Shown piece by piece: positions 43,365 through 53,177 of a stretch of 64,000 nucleotides of DNA (the stretch's first letter is position 1; each line of letters starts with the position of its first letter). A program made the translations under genes and the position numbers. Source of the DNA: JBAYIE01 sp041665785 (GTDB taxonomy: Bacteria; Bacteroidota; Bacteroidia; UKL13-3); contig JBAYIE010000001.1 in assembly GCA_041665785.1 (NCBI GenBank), forward strand, positions 1 through 64,000. Reading direction: 5' to 3'. The notes beneath the pieces were generated by a model. The model did not search any database, had not been told where the DNA came from, and saw nothing but the letters and a program-made list of their open reading frames with translations.

Positions 43365-44279
43365 TTAGTTTTTCTTATCCGGATAAATATCTTTCAGTGC
43401 GGATTTAATTTCAGGGTACTGAAAATGATAACCCGTCTTCAACAAACGGTCCGGTACCAAAGCATGTGATGCCAGCAGTTCACCCGTTAATTCACCCAGA
43501 ATCCAGCGCAGGGCAAAAGCGGGTACAGGCGGTAGCCAAAGTCGACGATGCAGGGAACGTGAAATTTCCTGCATCATTTGTTTTTGATCGATTGGATTGG
43601 GCGAAACAGCGTTATACGTACCGGTTAAGGTTAAATCTTTTAATGCATGCATCATGATTGCACACCAGTCATCGATATGAATCCAACTTTGTTGTTGAGT
43701 CCCATTGCCAAAATAAACTCCTCCTGTAAACCTGAAAGGAAGGTATAGTTTTTTTAAAAAGCCGCCCCGTGGCGACAGTACAGTTCCTGTACGCACTACA
43801 ACGGTGCGAATTTCGGAAGGAATGGTTTGGATCAGTTCATTTTCCCAGTCCATACAGGTTTTAGCTAAAAAGTCGTTTCCCATCGCTGTGTTTTCATCTC
43901 CCGGTCCGGTTAAGTTTTGCCGGTAGATACCAATGGCAGAGATTTGAATAATGGTTTTGATGCGATGTTCCGTTTGTTTCAGACTTTGCACCAATAAGCG
44001 TGTGCCAAGAATGCGGCTGTCGTATATTTCTTTTTTATAAGCAGGGGTCCAGCGATGATCCGCAATTCCGGCACCGGCCAGGTTAATGATTGCATCAGCT
44101 GTTTGAATGGCCTCCGGATCCATAATTCCGGTTTTATAATTCCACTGAAATTGTTTGACTGTTGCATGTGGGTTTGGATACCGGCTCAGATGACTCACCT
44201 GCATTCCGTTTTGCAACAACCATTCCGTGAGACGGGTTCCAAGCATACCCGTACCTCCGGTTATCAAAACATGTTGCAT
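43365..44279 (-). CDS. TIGR01777 family NAD(P)-binding epimerase-like protein
   Basis: The protein has 304 residues. The Rossmann motif TGGTGMLGTRL starts at residue 7. Further family features are DAIINLAGAGIADHRW, the KTIIQISAIGIY strand, and a short C-terminal domain with PVPAFALRWILGE. TIGR01777 proteins resemble sugar nucleotide epimerases and are linked to the YfcH/cell-division inhibitor SulA-like group, but the true substrate is unsettled. The Ser-Tyr-Lys catalytic set is partly altered, as is common in this family. It lies 14 bases downstream of tadA. Confidence 0.9.
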   Translation of the reverse strand: MQHVLITGGTGMLGTRLTEWLLQNGMQVSHLSRYPNPHATVKQFQWNYKTGIMDPEAIQTADAIINLAGAGIADHRWTPAYKKEIYDSRILGTRLLVQSLKQTEHRIKTIIQISAIGIYRQNLTGPGDENTAMGNDFLAKTCMDWENELIQTIPSEIRTVVVRTGTVLSPRGGFLKKLYLPFRFTGGVYFGNGTQQQSWIHIDDWCAIMMHALKDLTLTGTYNAVSPNPIDQKQMMQEISRSLHRRLWLPPVPAFALRWILGELTGELLASHALVPDRLLKTGYHFQYPEIKSALKDIYPDKKN

Positions 44280-44293
44280 TTACTGGTTATTTA

Positions 44294-44743
44294 TCAGGTT
44301 AAACGCAAATTCCGAAAAAACGTTTTCAGCAATTCACTGCAATCGGTTTCCATCACACCGGATATGTATTCCGTTTTAGGATGCAGCAAATGTTGGCCTT
44401 CACGCATAAATCCTCGTTTCTCGTCACCAGCCCCAACTACCAAACGTCCGAGTTGGCTCCAGGCAATGGCTCCTGCGCACATCACACAAGGTTCGAGCGT
44501 TACATACATTGTACATTCATTGAGATATTTAGCCCCGAGATAATTGGAAGCAGCGGTTATAGCCTGCATTTCGGCATGGGCGGTTACATCGTTCAGCTTT
44601 TCGGTGAGGTTATGTCCTTTCCCGATGATTTTATTTTCGCAAACCACAACGCATCCCACCGGTATTTCATTTTCGTCAAACGCTTTCTGAGCTTCTTTAA
44701 AAGCCATTTGCATGAAATATTCGTGTGTAAATAATCCGGTCAT
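44294..44743 (-). CDS. tadA: tRNA(adenine34) deaminase
   Basis: The protein has 149 residues. It converts A34 to inosine in the anticodon of tRNA-Arg(ACG). The zinc site is HAEMQAI (His and catalytic Glu) and PCVMCAGAI (two Cys). The N-terminal FMQMAFKEAQKAFDENEIPVGCV is typical of TadA. A related guanine or nucleoside deaminase is less likely because of the length and the SRLGRLVVGA-like C-terminal region, which here reads WSQLGRLVVGA. It is followed closely by the epimerase-like gene and may share its transcript. Confidence 0.92.
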   Translation of the reverse strand: MTGLFTHEYFMQMAFKEAQKAFDENEIPVGCVVVCENKIIGKGHNLTEKLNDVTAHAEMQAITAASNYLGAKYLNECTMYVTLEPCVMCAGAIAWSQLGRLVVGAGDEKRGFMREGQHLLHPKTEYISGVMETDCSELLKTFFRNLRLT

Positions 44744-44782
44744 CGGACCAAGGTAAGAAATTGTGTGAAGAAAAGGATGCAG

Positions 44783-45187
44783 CTATTCCGCGGAGGGTTT
44801 GTTCACTGCAATTACCACGGGAACTTTAGCCCGGTTGAGTACATCCACTACCTGCACCATATCATTTACACTAATGCTTTTGTCCATGCGCAACACAACA
44901 GAAGGATTTTCAAGTTTTGCGGTATGAGCCAGCAGGGAGGTTTCGAGTTGATCCAGTTGGATTTCCTGTTTATCGATATAATATTTCAAATCGGAAGATA
45001 TCGAAACATTGATCACCTGTTTTGGAATGGTTTTCCCGGTATTGGCTTTGGGCAAAAGCAGTTTTATGGCATTGGGACTGGCCAGCGTGGAGATGATCAG
45101 AAAGAACAGCATCAGAAAGAACAGGATATCGGAGAGCGGTCCGGCCTGTACTTCTGCGTGCGTGTATTTGTGTTTTCTAAAATTCAT
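44783..45187 (-). CDS. exbD: ExbD/TolR-type biopolymer transport protein
   Basis: The protein has 134 residues with one N-terminal membrane helix. The functional Asp lies in AGPLSDILFFLMLFFLI, as in ExbD/TolR. The periplasmic part ends in a helix-strand fold (VNDMVQVVDVLNRAKVPVVIAVNK). It partners the ExbB-type channel encoded just upstream; the two genes overlap by 4 bases. Together they use the proton gradient to energise TonB- or Tol-type transport across the envelope. Confidence 0.9.
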   Translation of the reverse strand: MNFRKHKYTHAEVQAGPLSDILFFLMLFFLIISTLASPNAIKLLLPKANTGKTIPKQVINVSISSDLKYYIDKQEIQLDQLETSLLAHTAKLENPSVVLRMDKSISVNDMVQVVDVLNRAKVPVVIAVNKPSAE

Positions 45188-45864
45188 TTAGAAGCCGGTT
45201 TGTATAAGATATCCAGAAAATCGATGGCTGTTACTTCCATTTTGTTTACCACGCGTTCGATGCGGGCATTCAGGTAGGTGTAAAAAATATAGGCCAATAC
45301 ACCCACGATTAAACCGGAAGCAGAGGTCACCATTTTCACATAGATTCCATCGGCAATATTGGCAATGCTGATATTATCAGAAACAGATAAATTGTAAAAC
45401 GTAATCATCATCCCGATCACGGTACCGAGGAATCCGAACATGGGAGCGAGCGCTGCAATAGCGGCAAGCAGGTTCACATTCTTTTCCATTTTATATACTT
45501 CCACACGGGCTGTATTTTCAACTGCACTTTCAATGTCGCGAATAGGTGAACCAAGACGTGTAAGACCTTTGTGAACGATGCTGGAGAAAGGTGAAGAGGA
45601 ACGTTCGCAATATACTATGGCGCCTTTGATATCTTCACGCAGCAACATATCCTTAACATTGTTGACCAGGTTCGGATCAATCCGTCCGGTTTTACTGATA
45701 AAAACCGAACGTTCTATAAACAGGTAAACAGAAACCATGGAAAGCAGAATAATCGGGATCATGATCGGACCACCTTTGATGAGCAAACCAATCACCGATA
45801 AACCTTCCGGTTGTGCATTCTCTACTGCAACCTGAACTTGTAATAATATCTGCAATAATGCCAT
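45184..45864 (-). CDS. exbB: ExbB/TolQ/MotA family proton channel protein
   Basis: The protein has 226 residues with three membrane helices (about 27-48, 125-150 and 170-195). The MotA/TolQ/ExbB core includes LLAAIAALAPMFGFLGTVIGMMITF and IADGIYVKMVTSASGLIVG, with the channel-lining Thr residues. Its last 4 bases overlap the start of the ExbD gene. The upstream gap to the secDF terminator is about 75 bases and presumably holds the promoter, though no clean -7 box is seen. Confidence 0.9.
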   Translation of the reverse strand: MALLQILLQVQVAVENAQPEGLSVIGLLIKGGPIMIPIILLSMVSVYLFIERSVFISKTGRIDPNLVNNVKDMLLREDIKGAIVYCERSSSPFSSIVHKGLTRLGSPIRDIESAVENTARVEVYKMEKNVNLLAAIAALAPMFGFLGTVIGMMITFYNLSVSDNISIANIADGIYVKMVTSASGLIVGVLAYIFYTYLNARIERVVNKMEVTAIDFLDILYKPASK

Positions 45865-45938
45865 AATCGAATATTTGTGTAATACTAAGAACGAAAACCC
45901 GCTTTGGAAAGTGTGTTGTGCCCAATTGGCCGGTGTAT

Positions 45939-45980
45939 AACAAAAAAGGCTGTTCTAAAAACAGAACAGCCTTTTTTGTT
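45939..45980. terminator. Bidirectional-type terminator after secDF
   Basis: A perfect 18-bp inverted repeat (AACAAAAAAGGCTGTTCT and its complement) around a 6-base loop has A6 and T6 tracts on its two arms. It ends 15 bases before the secDF stop codon on the coordinate axis, so it terminates secDF (minus strand). Confidence 0.9.
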
Positions 45981-45995
45981 TTGAGAAGCAAATGC

Positions 45996-48965
45996 TTATA
46001 CAGATTCTTTCGTCTTTTTATCGAAGTCAACAACGATAGGTGTGGCAATTGCCAATGAAGAATAAGTTCCAAAAATGATACCTACCAATAATGAGAAGGT
46101 AAATCCTTTGATGATTTCTCCGCCGAAAATAAACAGGACCAGGGCCACCATGAAAACAGTTAATGCTGTCAGAATGGTACGACTTAGCGTATTATTCAAT
46201 GCATCGTTGATGATCTTTTTCTTATTGGTTTCGTGGTGATGGGTTCCCAGGAATTCACGGATACGATCAAATACAACCACAGTATCATTGATGGAGAAAC
46301 CGATGATGGTTAACACTGCAGCTATAAAGGCCTGATCCACTTCCATCGTGAAGGGTAAAATGCCATCTAAAAGGGAATAAAGACTCAGCATCATCAAAAC
46401 GTCATGTGTTAAGGCAACAGTTGCACCTAAGGCATATTGCCATTTGCGGAAACGGATCAACACGTAGAGACTGATACCAATCAACGCAAAGATGGTAGCC
46501 CAAAGGGAGGCAATCTTGATATCACTTGCAACGGTAGGTCCAACTTTGGATTGACTCAGGATTTCGAAATTGCCACCTACATTTTGTAAACCTTCACGCA
46601 CTTTACCTTCTACCTTTTCAGAAGCTGTTTCCGTTTGATCATCGATCAGGTAGGTAGTTGTAATTTTATATTTATTATCGGTTCCGAATGTTTTTACTTC
46701 CGGCGCAATACCAATGGAAGTGGCTAACTTTTCGCGGATATCGGTTGATGTTGCATCCTTATCGAATTGTACTACATAGGTCCAACCGCCTTTGAAATCT
46801 ACACCCAGGGTAAATCCTTTGGTAAACATAGAAACCATACCAAGGGTTATCAGGATACCTGAGAACAGGTAGAATTTCTTCCGGTTACCTACCCAGTCAA
46901 AGTGGAAATTGCGGAAAGCATTTTCAGAGAAGGTACGTGCGTATTTCAGTATATGACCTTTGTCGATTCTCCATTCGGTAATCACACGCGTTAAGAGTAC
47001 TGCTGTAAACATGGATGAAAGAATACCGATGATCAGGGTAATGGCAAAACCTTGCACAGGTCCTGTTCCGAAAGTATACAATACGATACCGGCCAGGAGT
47101 GTGGTTAAATTGGAATCGATGATGGATGAGTTGGCATGCGCATATCCATCCGTCACTGCATTTTTCAAACTTCGGGCATTGCGTAACTCTTCTTTGATCC
47201 GTTCATTGATCAGTACGTTTGCATCCACAGCCATACCAATGGTAAGCACGATACCGGCAATACCAGGCAAAGTGAGTGCGGCACCCAGCGAAGCCAGTAC
47301 CCCCATGATGAAAAAGACGTTGATCAATACAGCGATATCAGCAATGAATCCTGAATTGTTGTAGTAGAATACCATGAAAATCAGAATCAATACAGTTGCA
47401 ACGATCATGGATATTAATCCCTGATTGATGGCTTCCTGTCCGAGTGTTGGTCCAACCACAGCTTCTTCCACAATGCGGGTAGGTGCCGGTAATTTACCTG
47501 CTTTCAGGATATTGGCCAAATCGGATGCTTCTTCATTGGTGAAAGTTCCGGAGATGGAAGAACGTCCGTTTGGAATTTCGTTTTGTACCACCGGTGAAGA
47601 ATATACGATGTCATCGAGTACAATGGCGACACATTTACCGATATTGTTTTTGGTTAAGTTTTTCCAGATCCGTGCACCTTCGGCGTTCATGTTCATGGAA
47701 ACTTCTACCTGACCGGTTTGTGAAATATCGCGTTTGGCATCGGTTACTTTATCGCCTTCTAAAGAGGCTTTGCCATCTTTCGAAGTTTTGATGGCATGCA
47801 ATACAACTGCATTGTCGTTTTCACCAAAACCTTTATATGCCCAGATAAATTTGATATTGGAAGGCAATACCGCCTTAATTTCAGGACGGTTAAGAAAGGC
47901 GTTCACTTTTGAAGTGTCTTTTACCAATGCAATTCCACAAGTAGAACCGTTTGGTACCAGCATGTTTTGCTCATCGGCATACGGACGCAAAACTGCAAAC
48001 AGAGGATTTTCGGTTTGGAATTCTTCAAACGACTTTTCAGCAGTCGAAGTATCTTTACTTACTGAGTCGGTTGCTGCAACTTCACCTGAAGCGGCAAGTC
48101 CCGCCAAAGCACTTGTTTTAGCAGTGGTATCTGCAACAGTAGAAGCAGTTGAAGTGGTATCGGTAAGGCTGATGCCGGATCTCTCGGCAGCCAGTACTTT
48201 GCTTAATGTTTTGTTGGCAGTTTCGAGGTATTTGTAGGCTTCCGGATTGTCAAAAGTTTCCCAGAATTCCAGTTTCGCTGTTCCCTGTAAGAGTTTGCGC
48301 ACGCGGGTAGGATTATCTACACCGGGTAATTCAACCAGGATGCGACCGCTGCCTTCGAGCTTTTGAATATTGGGTTGCGTTACACCAAATTTATCGATCC
48401 GTGCACGCAGGATCTGGAACGAACGATCGATTGCCTGAGAAGCTTCAACATGCAGGTATTGCAATACTTCTTCGTTGGTTGAACTTATTTTGATGCGGTC
48501 TTTGTTGGTCTGGTTAGCAAAAATAGCTGCCAGTTTCCCGGTTGGAGCAATTTCTGCATAGGCATCTCCGAACAATGAAACATAATCTTTGCTACTGGTT
48601 TTGGCCTTGTTGTTGGCCATTTCGATGGCTTGATTGAACGCCGCATCGGGATTGTTATTACCCAAAACGCGAACCAATTCGCCCAAAGAAACTTCCAGAG
48701 TTACGTTCATTCCACCCTTGAGATCGAGTCCTAAATTCAGCTCACGTTCTTTGCACTCGAGGTAGGTGAATTTTTTGAATCCCAGGTTGTATACCGGTTC
48801 GCGGGCAATGGAATCGAGGTATGTGCGTTCCAATACGGGATCTCCGTTGGCAAATTCTTTTGCCTTATTTTCCACGCGGCTTGTGACCCATGTGAACGAT
48901 AACTGGAATATGGAAACCAGTACCAATGCAATTGTAAATAGTTTAACTGCGCCTTTACTTTTCAT
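45996..48965 (-). CDS. secDF: Fused protein translocase subunit SecDF
   Basis: The protein has 989 residues and joins SecD (about 1-640) and SecF (about 660-989), the common arrangement in Bacteroidota. SecD features are the first helix, LGLDLKGGMNVTLEV, the periplasmic P1 domain, and the DVAIL-type second membrane group (GLISMIVATVLILIFMVFYY, GMAVDANVLINERI). SecF features are GVDFKGGWTYVVQF and FSINDTVVVFDRIRE. The pair uses the proton gradient to pull proteins out through SecYEG. A Ser/Thr/Ala-rich insertion lies in the P1 domain (about residues 262-315). The gene has a TATATTTG box 45 bases upstream and a strong terminator. Confidence 0.96.
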   Translation of the reverse strand: MKSKGAVKLFTIALVLVSIFQLSFTWVTSRVENKAKEFANGDPVLERTYLDSIAREPVYNLGFKKFTYLECKERELNLGLDLKGGMNVTLEVSLGELVRVLGNNNPDAAFNQAIEMANNKAKTSSKDYVSLFGDAYAEIAPTGKLAAIFANQTNKDRIKISSTNEEVLQYLHVEASQAIDRSFQILRARIDKFGVTQPNIQKLEGSGRILVELPGVDNPTRVRKLLQGTAKLEFWETFDNPEAYKYLETANKTLSKVLAAERSGISLTDTTSTASTVADTTAKTSALAGLAASGEVAATDSVSKDTSTAEKSFEEFQTENPLFAVLRPYADEQNMLVPNGSTCGIALVKDTSKVNAFLNRPEIKAVLPSNIKFIWAYKGFGENDNAVVLHAIKTSKDGKASLEGDKVTDAKRDISQTGQVEVSMNMNAEGARIWKNLTKNNIGKCVAIVLDDIVYSSPVVQNEIPNGRSSISGTFTNEEASDLANILKAGKLPAPTRIVEEAVVGPTLGQEAINQGLISMIVATVLILIFMVFYYNNSGFIADIAVLINVFFIMGVLASLGAALTLPGIAGIVLTIGMAVDANVLINERIKEELRNARSLKNAVTDGYAHANSSIIDSNLTTLLAGIVLYTFGTGPVQGFAITLIIGILSSMFTAVLLTRVITEWRIDKGHILKYARTFSENAFRNFHFDWVGNRKKFYLFSGILITLGMVSMFTKGFTLGVDFKGGWTYVVQFDKDATSTDIREKLATSIGIAPEVKTFGTDNKYKITTTYLIDDQTETASEKVEGKVREGLQNVGGNFEILSQSKVGPTVASDIKIASLWATIFALIGISLYVLIRFRKWQYALGATVALTHDVLMMLSLYSLLDGILPFTMEVDQAFIAAVLTIIGFSINDTVVVFDRIREFLGTHHHETNKKKIINDALNNTLSRTILTALTVFMVALVLFIFGGEIIKGFTFSLLVGIIFGTYSSLAIATPIVVDFDKKTKESV

Positions 48966-49009
48966 CTGTGTTTATAATTCGTATTAATTGTAATCTGCTA
49001 CAAAGCGGG

Positions 49010-49017
49010 CAAATATA
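49010..49017 (-). promoter_or_regulatory. Predicted -7 box TATATTTG of secDF
   Basis: It matches TAnnTTTG on the minus strand, 44 bases before the secDF ATG. A TTG lies 21 bases further upstream. Confidence 0.4.
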
Positions 49018-49087
49018 AGGGATGGCATCTACATTTCGCAATCGGAACCCAAACTTCGCACTTGTTTGATTGTGAAAGTGTTATGGA

Positions 49088-49717
49088 TTATTTCTTCGAT
49101 TCAAGGATTCTTCTGAAATGATCTTCCACCACTTTCAGGCTGTTTCCAAAATGGCTGTTGTTGTTGATGATCAGGTCTGCTTTCTCGCGGTAAGGGAGCA
49201 AATATTGCTGATAAGCAGGCATTACATGGTTTTCCCATTGGTATAAAACAAACTCAGCCGGAATATTGCGTTCGCGTGTATCTCTGCTCAACCTGCGATT
49301 CAGTTTGATGTCTTCACTTGCTTCTATAAATACTTTCAAATCAAATTGCCGGAACAAGTCTTCCCGGTAGAAAATAAATAAACCCTCTGCAATGATGATC
49401 GGTGCTGGTTTAAACTCCAGCCATTCGCCGAATTGTTCTTCGTGTTGAAAGTGGTATTGACGCGTGCGGATGGAACGACCTCCGGATAATTGCAGCAAAT
49501 CGTTGCTGAAGGTGTCGAGATCAATACATTCCGGTAAATCGTAATTGATATGGCCATTTTCATCCGTTTTGTGATAATGAACCGTTTTGTAATAATTGTC
49601 CTGTGAAATGATGCACAATTCATCCGGTTGGAATAATGCCCCCAGTTCGTTTAAGAAATGGGTTTTACCAGACGCGCTGCCACCGGAAATTCCTACCAGA
49701 TAGGGTTTGTATTGCAT
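49088..49717 (-). CDS. udk: Uridine kinase
   Basis: The protein has 209 residues from the ATG giving MQYKPYLVGISGGSASGKT. A frame of 132 more codons upstream overlaps the divergent tetR gene and is not protein-like. Features are the P-loop GGSASGKT, SQDNYYK for substrate binding, DLPECIDLDTF, and FIEASEDIKLNRRLSRDTRERN (lid). It phosphorylates uridine and cytidine in pyrimidine salvage. It is transcribed away from the tetR/efflux operon. Confidence 0.93.
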   Translation of the reverse strand: MQYKPYLVGISGGSASGKTHFLNELGALFQPDELCIISQDNYYKTVHYHKTDENGHINYDLPECIDLDTFSNDLLQLSGGRSIRTRQYHFQHEEQFGEWLEFKPAPIIIAEGLFIFYREDLFRQFDLKVFIEASEDIKLNRRLSRDTRERNIPAEFVLYQWENHVMPAYQQYLLPYREKADLIINNNSHFGNSLKVVEDHFRRILESKK

Positions 49718-49873
49718 ATTGGGAGAACAGTTTATGTGCAAGTAGTTACTTTTTAGCCGCATTTTCAAACGAATAATTCGGTGTTTTACCGACATAGGGC
49801 GGTTACTTACCGAAACTTTTGGTGAATAGGAAACTTTTAATGCGTAAATAGTTTCCGGATTCAAATTCTGTAT

Positions 49874-49881
49874 TATTTTTG
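49874..49881 (+). promoter_or_regulatory. Predicted -7 box TATTTTTG of the tetR-efflux operon
   Basis: It matches TAnnTTTG and lies 25 bases before the tetR start. A TTTCC at 49852-49856 sits about 19 bases upstream in the -33 position. Confidence 0.4.
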
Positions 49882-49906
49882 TTGCGGAAAATACAGTGAA
49901 GTTCAA

Positions 49907-50524
49907 ATGATGGATGAAGTAAAAGAGAAAATTCTGATTGAGGCCGAAAACCTGTTTATGCGTTATGGATTTAAAAGCATAACGATGGATGATGTTTCGC
50001 GGGAGCTGGGTGTGTCGAAGAAGACCTTGTATCTGCATTTTGCCGATAAACACGATTTGGTGAATCAATGCGTGGAATGTCATCTGGAGCGTATGAATCA
50101 AACCTGCTCGCACCTGATAGAAACCAAGGAGGATCCAATCAGTACGTTATTGGCCATTACTGAATTCAATATTCAGCAATTGCAAAGGGTAAGTCAAAGT
50201 TCTATTTACGACCTTAAGAAATATTTCAAGGGAGCCTGGGACAAACTGATGGAGAACCGCAATCAGTTTATATATAAAAGCATAAAGGCGAATCTGGAGT
50301 TGGGAATGAAAAAGGGTTTATACCGCAAGGAACTGGATCCGGAAGTAGTTGGAATGATTTATATTCACCTGGTTAGTTTGGTTATAGATCCGGCTAATCA
50401 CCGCGATTCTGAAATGGATTTGCGCAAAATACTGCTCGAAATTGTGAGCTATCATCTGAATTCTGTTTGCACCGAAAAAGGACGTGAAATTCTGGATGAG
50501 AAATTGAAAAAAATCAAAAAATAG
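49907..50524 (+). CDS. TetR/AcrR family transcriptional repressor
   Basis: The protein has 205 residues. The N-terminal HTH is typical: ILIEAENLFMRYGFKSITMDDVSRELGVSKKTLYLHFADKHDLV, given here in pieces as the family HTH from residue 8 to 52. The C-terminal ligand-binding part is helical and variable. It is the first gene of the efflux operon; tolC starts 12 bases after its stop. It most likely represses the operon and releases it on binding a toxic compound. No clear palindromic operator was found in the gap. Confidence 0.92.
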   Translation: MMDEVKEKILIEAENLFMRYGFKSITMDDVSRELGVSKKTLYLHFADKHDLVNQCVECHLERMNQTCSHLIETKEDPISTLLAITEFNIQQLQRVSQSSIYDLKKYFKGAWDKLMENRNQFIYKSIKANLELGMKKGLYRKELDPEVVGMIYIHLVSLVIDPANHRDSEMDLRKILLEIVSYHLNSVCTEKGREILDEKLKKIKK

Positions 50525-50536
50525 ATCTACCATAAT

Positions 50537-51925
50537 ATGAGAAAATTAATCGTTTTAGTAACCGTAGCTGCAGGCATAGGAATTGGTCCCATGGTTAATT
50601 CGCGACCAGCTATGGCTCAGGTTAAAGAGCCACAGTTGCTCAGTTTGCAACAGGCTGTCGACTATGCATTGAAAAACAATCTGGCCTTGAAAAACAACCA
50701 GCTTGATGTTCAGAGTGCACAGAAAAAAGTAAATGAAATTCTGGCGAGCGGATTGCCGCAAGTAAATGCAACCGGATCATTCATGAACAATGTTCAGATT
50801 CCTACGCAGGTATTACCCAATTTTCTAAAACCCACACTGGTTGCAGCAAATCCGGGTTCGGCATCAGCCATACCGGATATCATTGAAGCACAGTTTGGTC
50901 AGAAGTTTTCTACTACCGGAAGTATAACCGCCAGTCAATTAATCTTTGATGGGGGATTTTTGATGGGTGTAAAGGCATCCCGCGAATTTGTGAACCTTTC
51001 ACGGATCAATATTCACCGCAACGAAATTGAAACCAAAGTAACTGTTTCCAAGGCTTACTATCAGGCATTGTTGTTGCAAACCAACCTGAACATGATTGAT
51101 ACCAACCTGAAAACGGTGAGTAAGGCAAAAAATGATCTGGAAAAATTATACCAGCACGGCTTGGTTGAATCAACGGATTACGATCGTATGCGTTTGCAGT
51201 ATTCACAACTGAGTTTGCAACGCGATAAAATTTCGGATTTTCAGGCAGTGGCATTAATGGTTTTGAAGATGCAAATGGGAATGGATGTGAATGATTCGAT
51301 AATGCTTACGGATAATCTGGATGCTTTATATAAAAAATCGCAGGTATCGGCAACCGAGGCACAGGTAGAGTATTCCAACCGGACAGAATATAAATTGTTA
51401 AAACAACAGATGTTGTTGAATACCTACAATAAAAAACGGTATCAATACGGATATGCACCAACCGTGAGTGCTTTTCTAACTCATCAACAAAACTCTTTCG
51501 GTGCAGATTTCGGTACGTTGGGATCCACCTGGTATCCGGGAACTTATTGGGGACTCAATGTAAGTATACCTGTATTCGACGGATTCCGCAAATCAGCCCA
51601 GATTCAACAGGTTAATATAGATATCCGCAAAAACGAAAATGATTTGAAAAATCTGGAGCGGTACATTGATCAACAGGTTTATCAGTCGAAAATGGCATAC
51701 AAACGGGCGAGTGAGCAACTGCTGATTCAGGAACAAAACATGAAGCTTGCGCAGGATATTGCCAATCGGGTTACGTTAAAATACAACAATGGATTGGGTT
51801 CAAGTCTGGAATATACTTCTGCACAAAATGAACTTGAAAATGCACGTAACAGTTACCTCACAACCGTATACGAATATTTTATTGCGCAAATCGAATTGCG
51901 AAAAGCGCTGGGCGAAATCAAATAA
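50537..51925 (+). CDS. TolC family outer-membrane efflux protein
   Basis: The protein has 462 residues. The signal peptide (residues 1-28) ends at PAMAQ. The long-helical pattern of OMF proteins is visible twice: LSLQQAVDYALKNNLALKNNQLDVQSA and the second half with YSNRTEYKLLKQQMLLNTYN. It forms the outer-membrane channel of the tripartite pump encoded by the next two genes. The stop is 10 bases before the membrane-fusion protein gene. Confidence 0.92.
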   Translation: MRKLIVLVTVAAGIGIGPMVNSRPAMAQVKEPQLLSLQQAVDYALKNNLALKNNQLDVQSAQKKVNEILASGLPQVNATGSFMNNVQIPTQVLPNFLKPTLVAANPGSASAIPDIIEAQFGQKFSTTGSITASQLIFDGGFLMGVKASREFVNLSRINIHRNEIETKVTVSKAYYQALLLQTNLNMIDTNLKTVSKAKNDLEKLYQHGLVESTDYDRMRLQYSQLSLQRDKISDFQAVALMVLKMQMGMDVNDSIMLTDNLDALYKKSQVSATEAQVEYSNRTEYKLLKQQMLLNTYNKKRYQYGYAPTVSAFLTHQQNSFGADFGTLGSTWYPGTYWGLNVSIPVFDGFRKSAQIQQVNIDIRKNENDLKNLERYIDQQVYQSKMAYKRASEQLLIQEQNMKLAQDIANRVTLKYNNGLGSSLEYTSAQNELENARNSYLTTVYEYFIAQIELRKALGEIK

Positions 51926-51935
51926 AACACCACAC

Positions 51936-53108
51936 ATGAAAATAACAAACAATACCTATATGAAAACTCTATTTTATACCTTGATGGGATTAGCCGTCTT
52001 ATCTTTTATGACTGCATGTGGCAGTTCGGATTCCATGGAATCCAAAAAGGCGCAACTCGAAAAATTGAAAGCACAACAATTGGAACTGACTGCGCAGATT
52101 GCAACTCTGGAGACCGAATTGGCTGCGTCAGGTGCCGATACGAATCAGACTGAAAATGCAAATGTGAAATATGTTCAGGTTACGGCAGTTGAGAAGACTA
52201 CGTTTGAACATGCGGTGGATGTGCAAGGTCGTGTGGATGCCAACGAAAATGTAACCATACTGCCCCGTGCGCAAGGACCGATCACCAAAATTTACCTGCG
52301 CACCGGCCAGCAGGTTAAAGCCGGCCAAATCATTGCCGAAATAAACAACGATATGGTTAAATCTCAGATTCATGATTTAAATACCAATCTCGAACTGGTG
52401 AATCAGATTTATCAGAAACAGAAAAGTTTGTGGGAGCAAAAAGTGGGAACAGAAGTACAATACCTGCAAGCCAAAACCAACAAAGAATCGCTGGAAGCAA
52501 AACTGGCACAAGCCAAAGAATTACTCGACATGCATTATTATAAATCGCCCATTAACGGGGTAGTGGATGAGATGCCTTTAAAAGTTGGTCAGATGGTTTC
52601 AGCTGCTGCTCCGCTTACCTCGGGAGTACGTGTTGTGAACCTGAGTAATTTAAAAGTAAAAGCAGATTTATCAGAATCGTATGCCGCTTCGGTTAGTGAG
52701 GGTGATGCGGTAAATCTTTACTTCCCGGATATCAACAAGCGTACTCAAAGCAAATTGTCGTATGCTGAACGGCAAATCAATCCGATGACCAGAACTTTCG
52801 GTGTAGAAATAGGATTACCTACAGATGCAGCTTATCGTTCCAATATGATTGTGCAGGTAAGCATTATTGATTATACCAACAAGGATGTGGTGGTAGTGCC
52901 GATCAATACCATTCAGAACCTCGATGAAAAGAAGATTGTTTATATCGCTGTTAAAGACGGTGCAAATACCATTGCAAAAAAGGTAGAAGTAGAAACCGGT
53001 CAGATGTACAATGGAAAAGTGGAGGTATTGAAAGGATTGAATCCGGGCGATCAGCTTATTACAACAGGGTTTCAGGATATGAACGAAGGAGTAGTTATTC
53101 GTTACTAA
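51936..53108 (+). CDS. HlyD/AcrA-type membrane-fusion (periplasmic adaptor) lipoprotein
   Basis: The protein has 390 residues from ATG 51936; a second ATG at 51960 opens the same signal. The longer frame from 51789 lies inside tolC and is rejected. The lipobox is SFMTAC. A coiled coil (KKAQLEKLKAQQLELTAQI and a second one around residues 160-200) is flanked by barrel-sandwich half-motifs (GRVDANENVTILPRAQGPITKIYLRTGQQVKAGQ, read in parts, and YKSPINGVVDEMPLKVGQ). It links the inner-membrane RND pump to the TolC channel. Confidence 0.92.
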   Translation: MKITNNTYMKTLFYTLMGLAVLSFMTACGSSDSMESKKAQLEKLKAQQLELTAQIATLETELAASGADTNQTENANVKYVQVTAVEKTTFEHAVDVQGRVDANENVTILPRAQGPITKIYLRTGQQVKAGQIIAEINNDMVKSQIHDLNTNLELVNQIYQKQKSLWEQKVGTEVQYLQAKTNKESLEAKLAQAKELLDMHYYKSPINGVVDEMPLKVGQMVSAAAPLTSGVRVVNLSNLKVKADLSESYAASVSEGDAVNLYFPDINKRTQSKLSYAERQINPMTRTFGVEIGLPTDAAYRSNMIVQVSIIDYTNKDVVVVPINTIQNLDEKKIVYIAVKDGANTIAKKVEVETGQMYNGKVEVLKGLNPGDQLITTGFQDMNEGVVIRY

Positions 53109-53177
53109 GAATTTACAGCCTGTACATCATTCAATCAAAGACGTTGTTAGGCAATATGATTTAATCATTACCATATT

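Noticed and set aside
49718..50113. N-terminal extension of the uridine kinase frame
   Set aside because: It overlaps the divergent tetR gene and has no protein-like character; the kinase P-loop starts right after the internal ATG at 49717.
51789..51935. N-terminal extension of the adaptor protein into tolC
   Set aside because: It lies inside the tolC coding region in another frame; the lipoprotein signal starts at 51936 or 51960.
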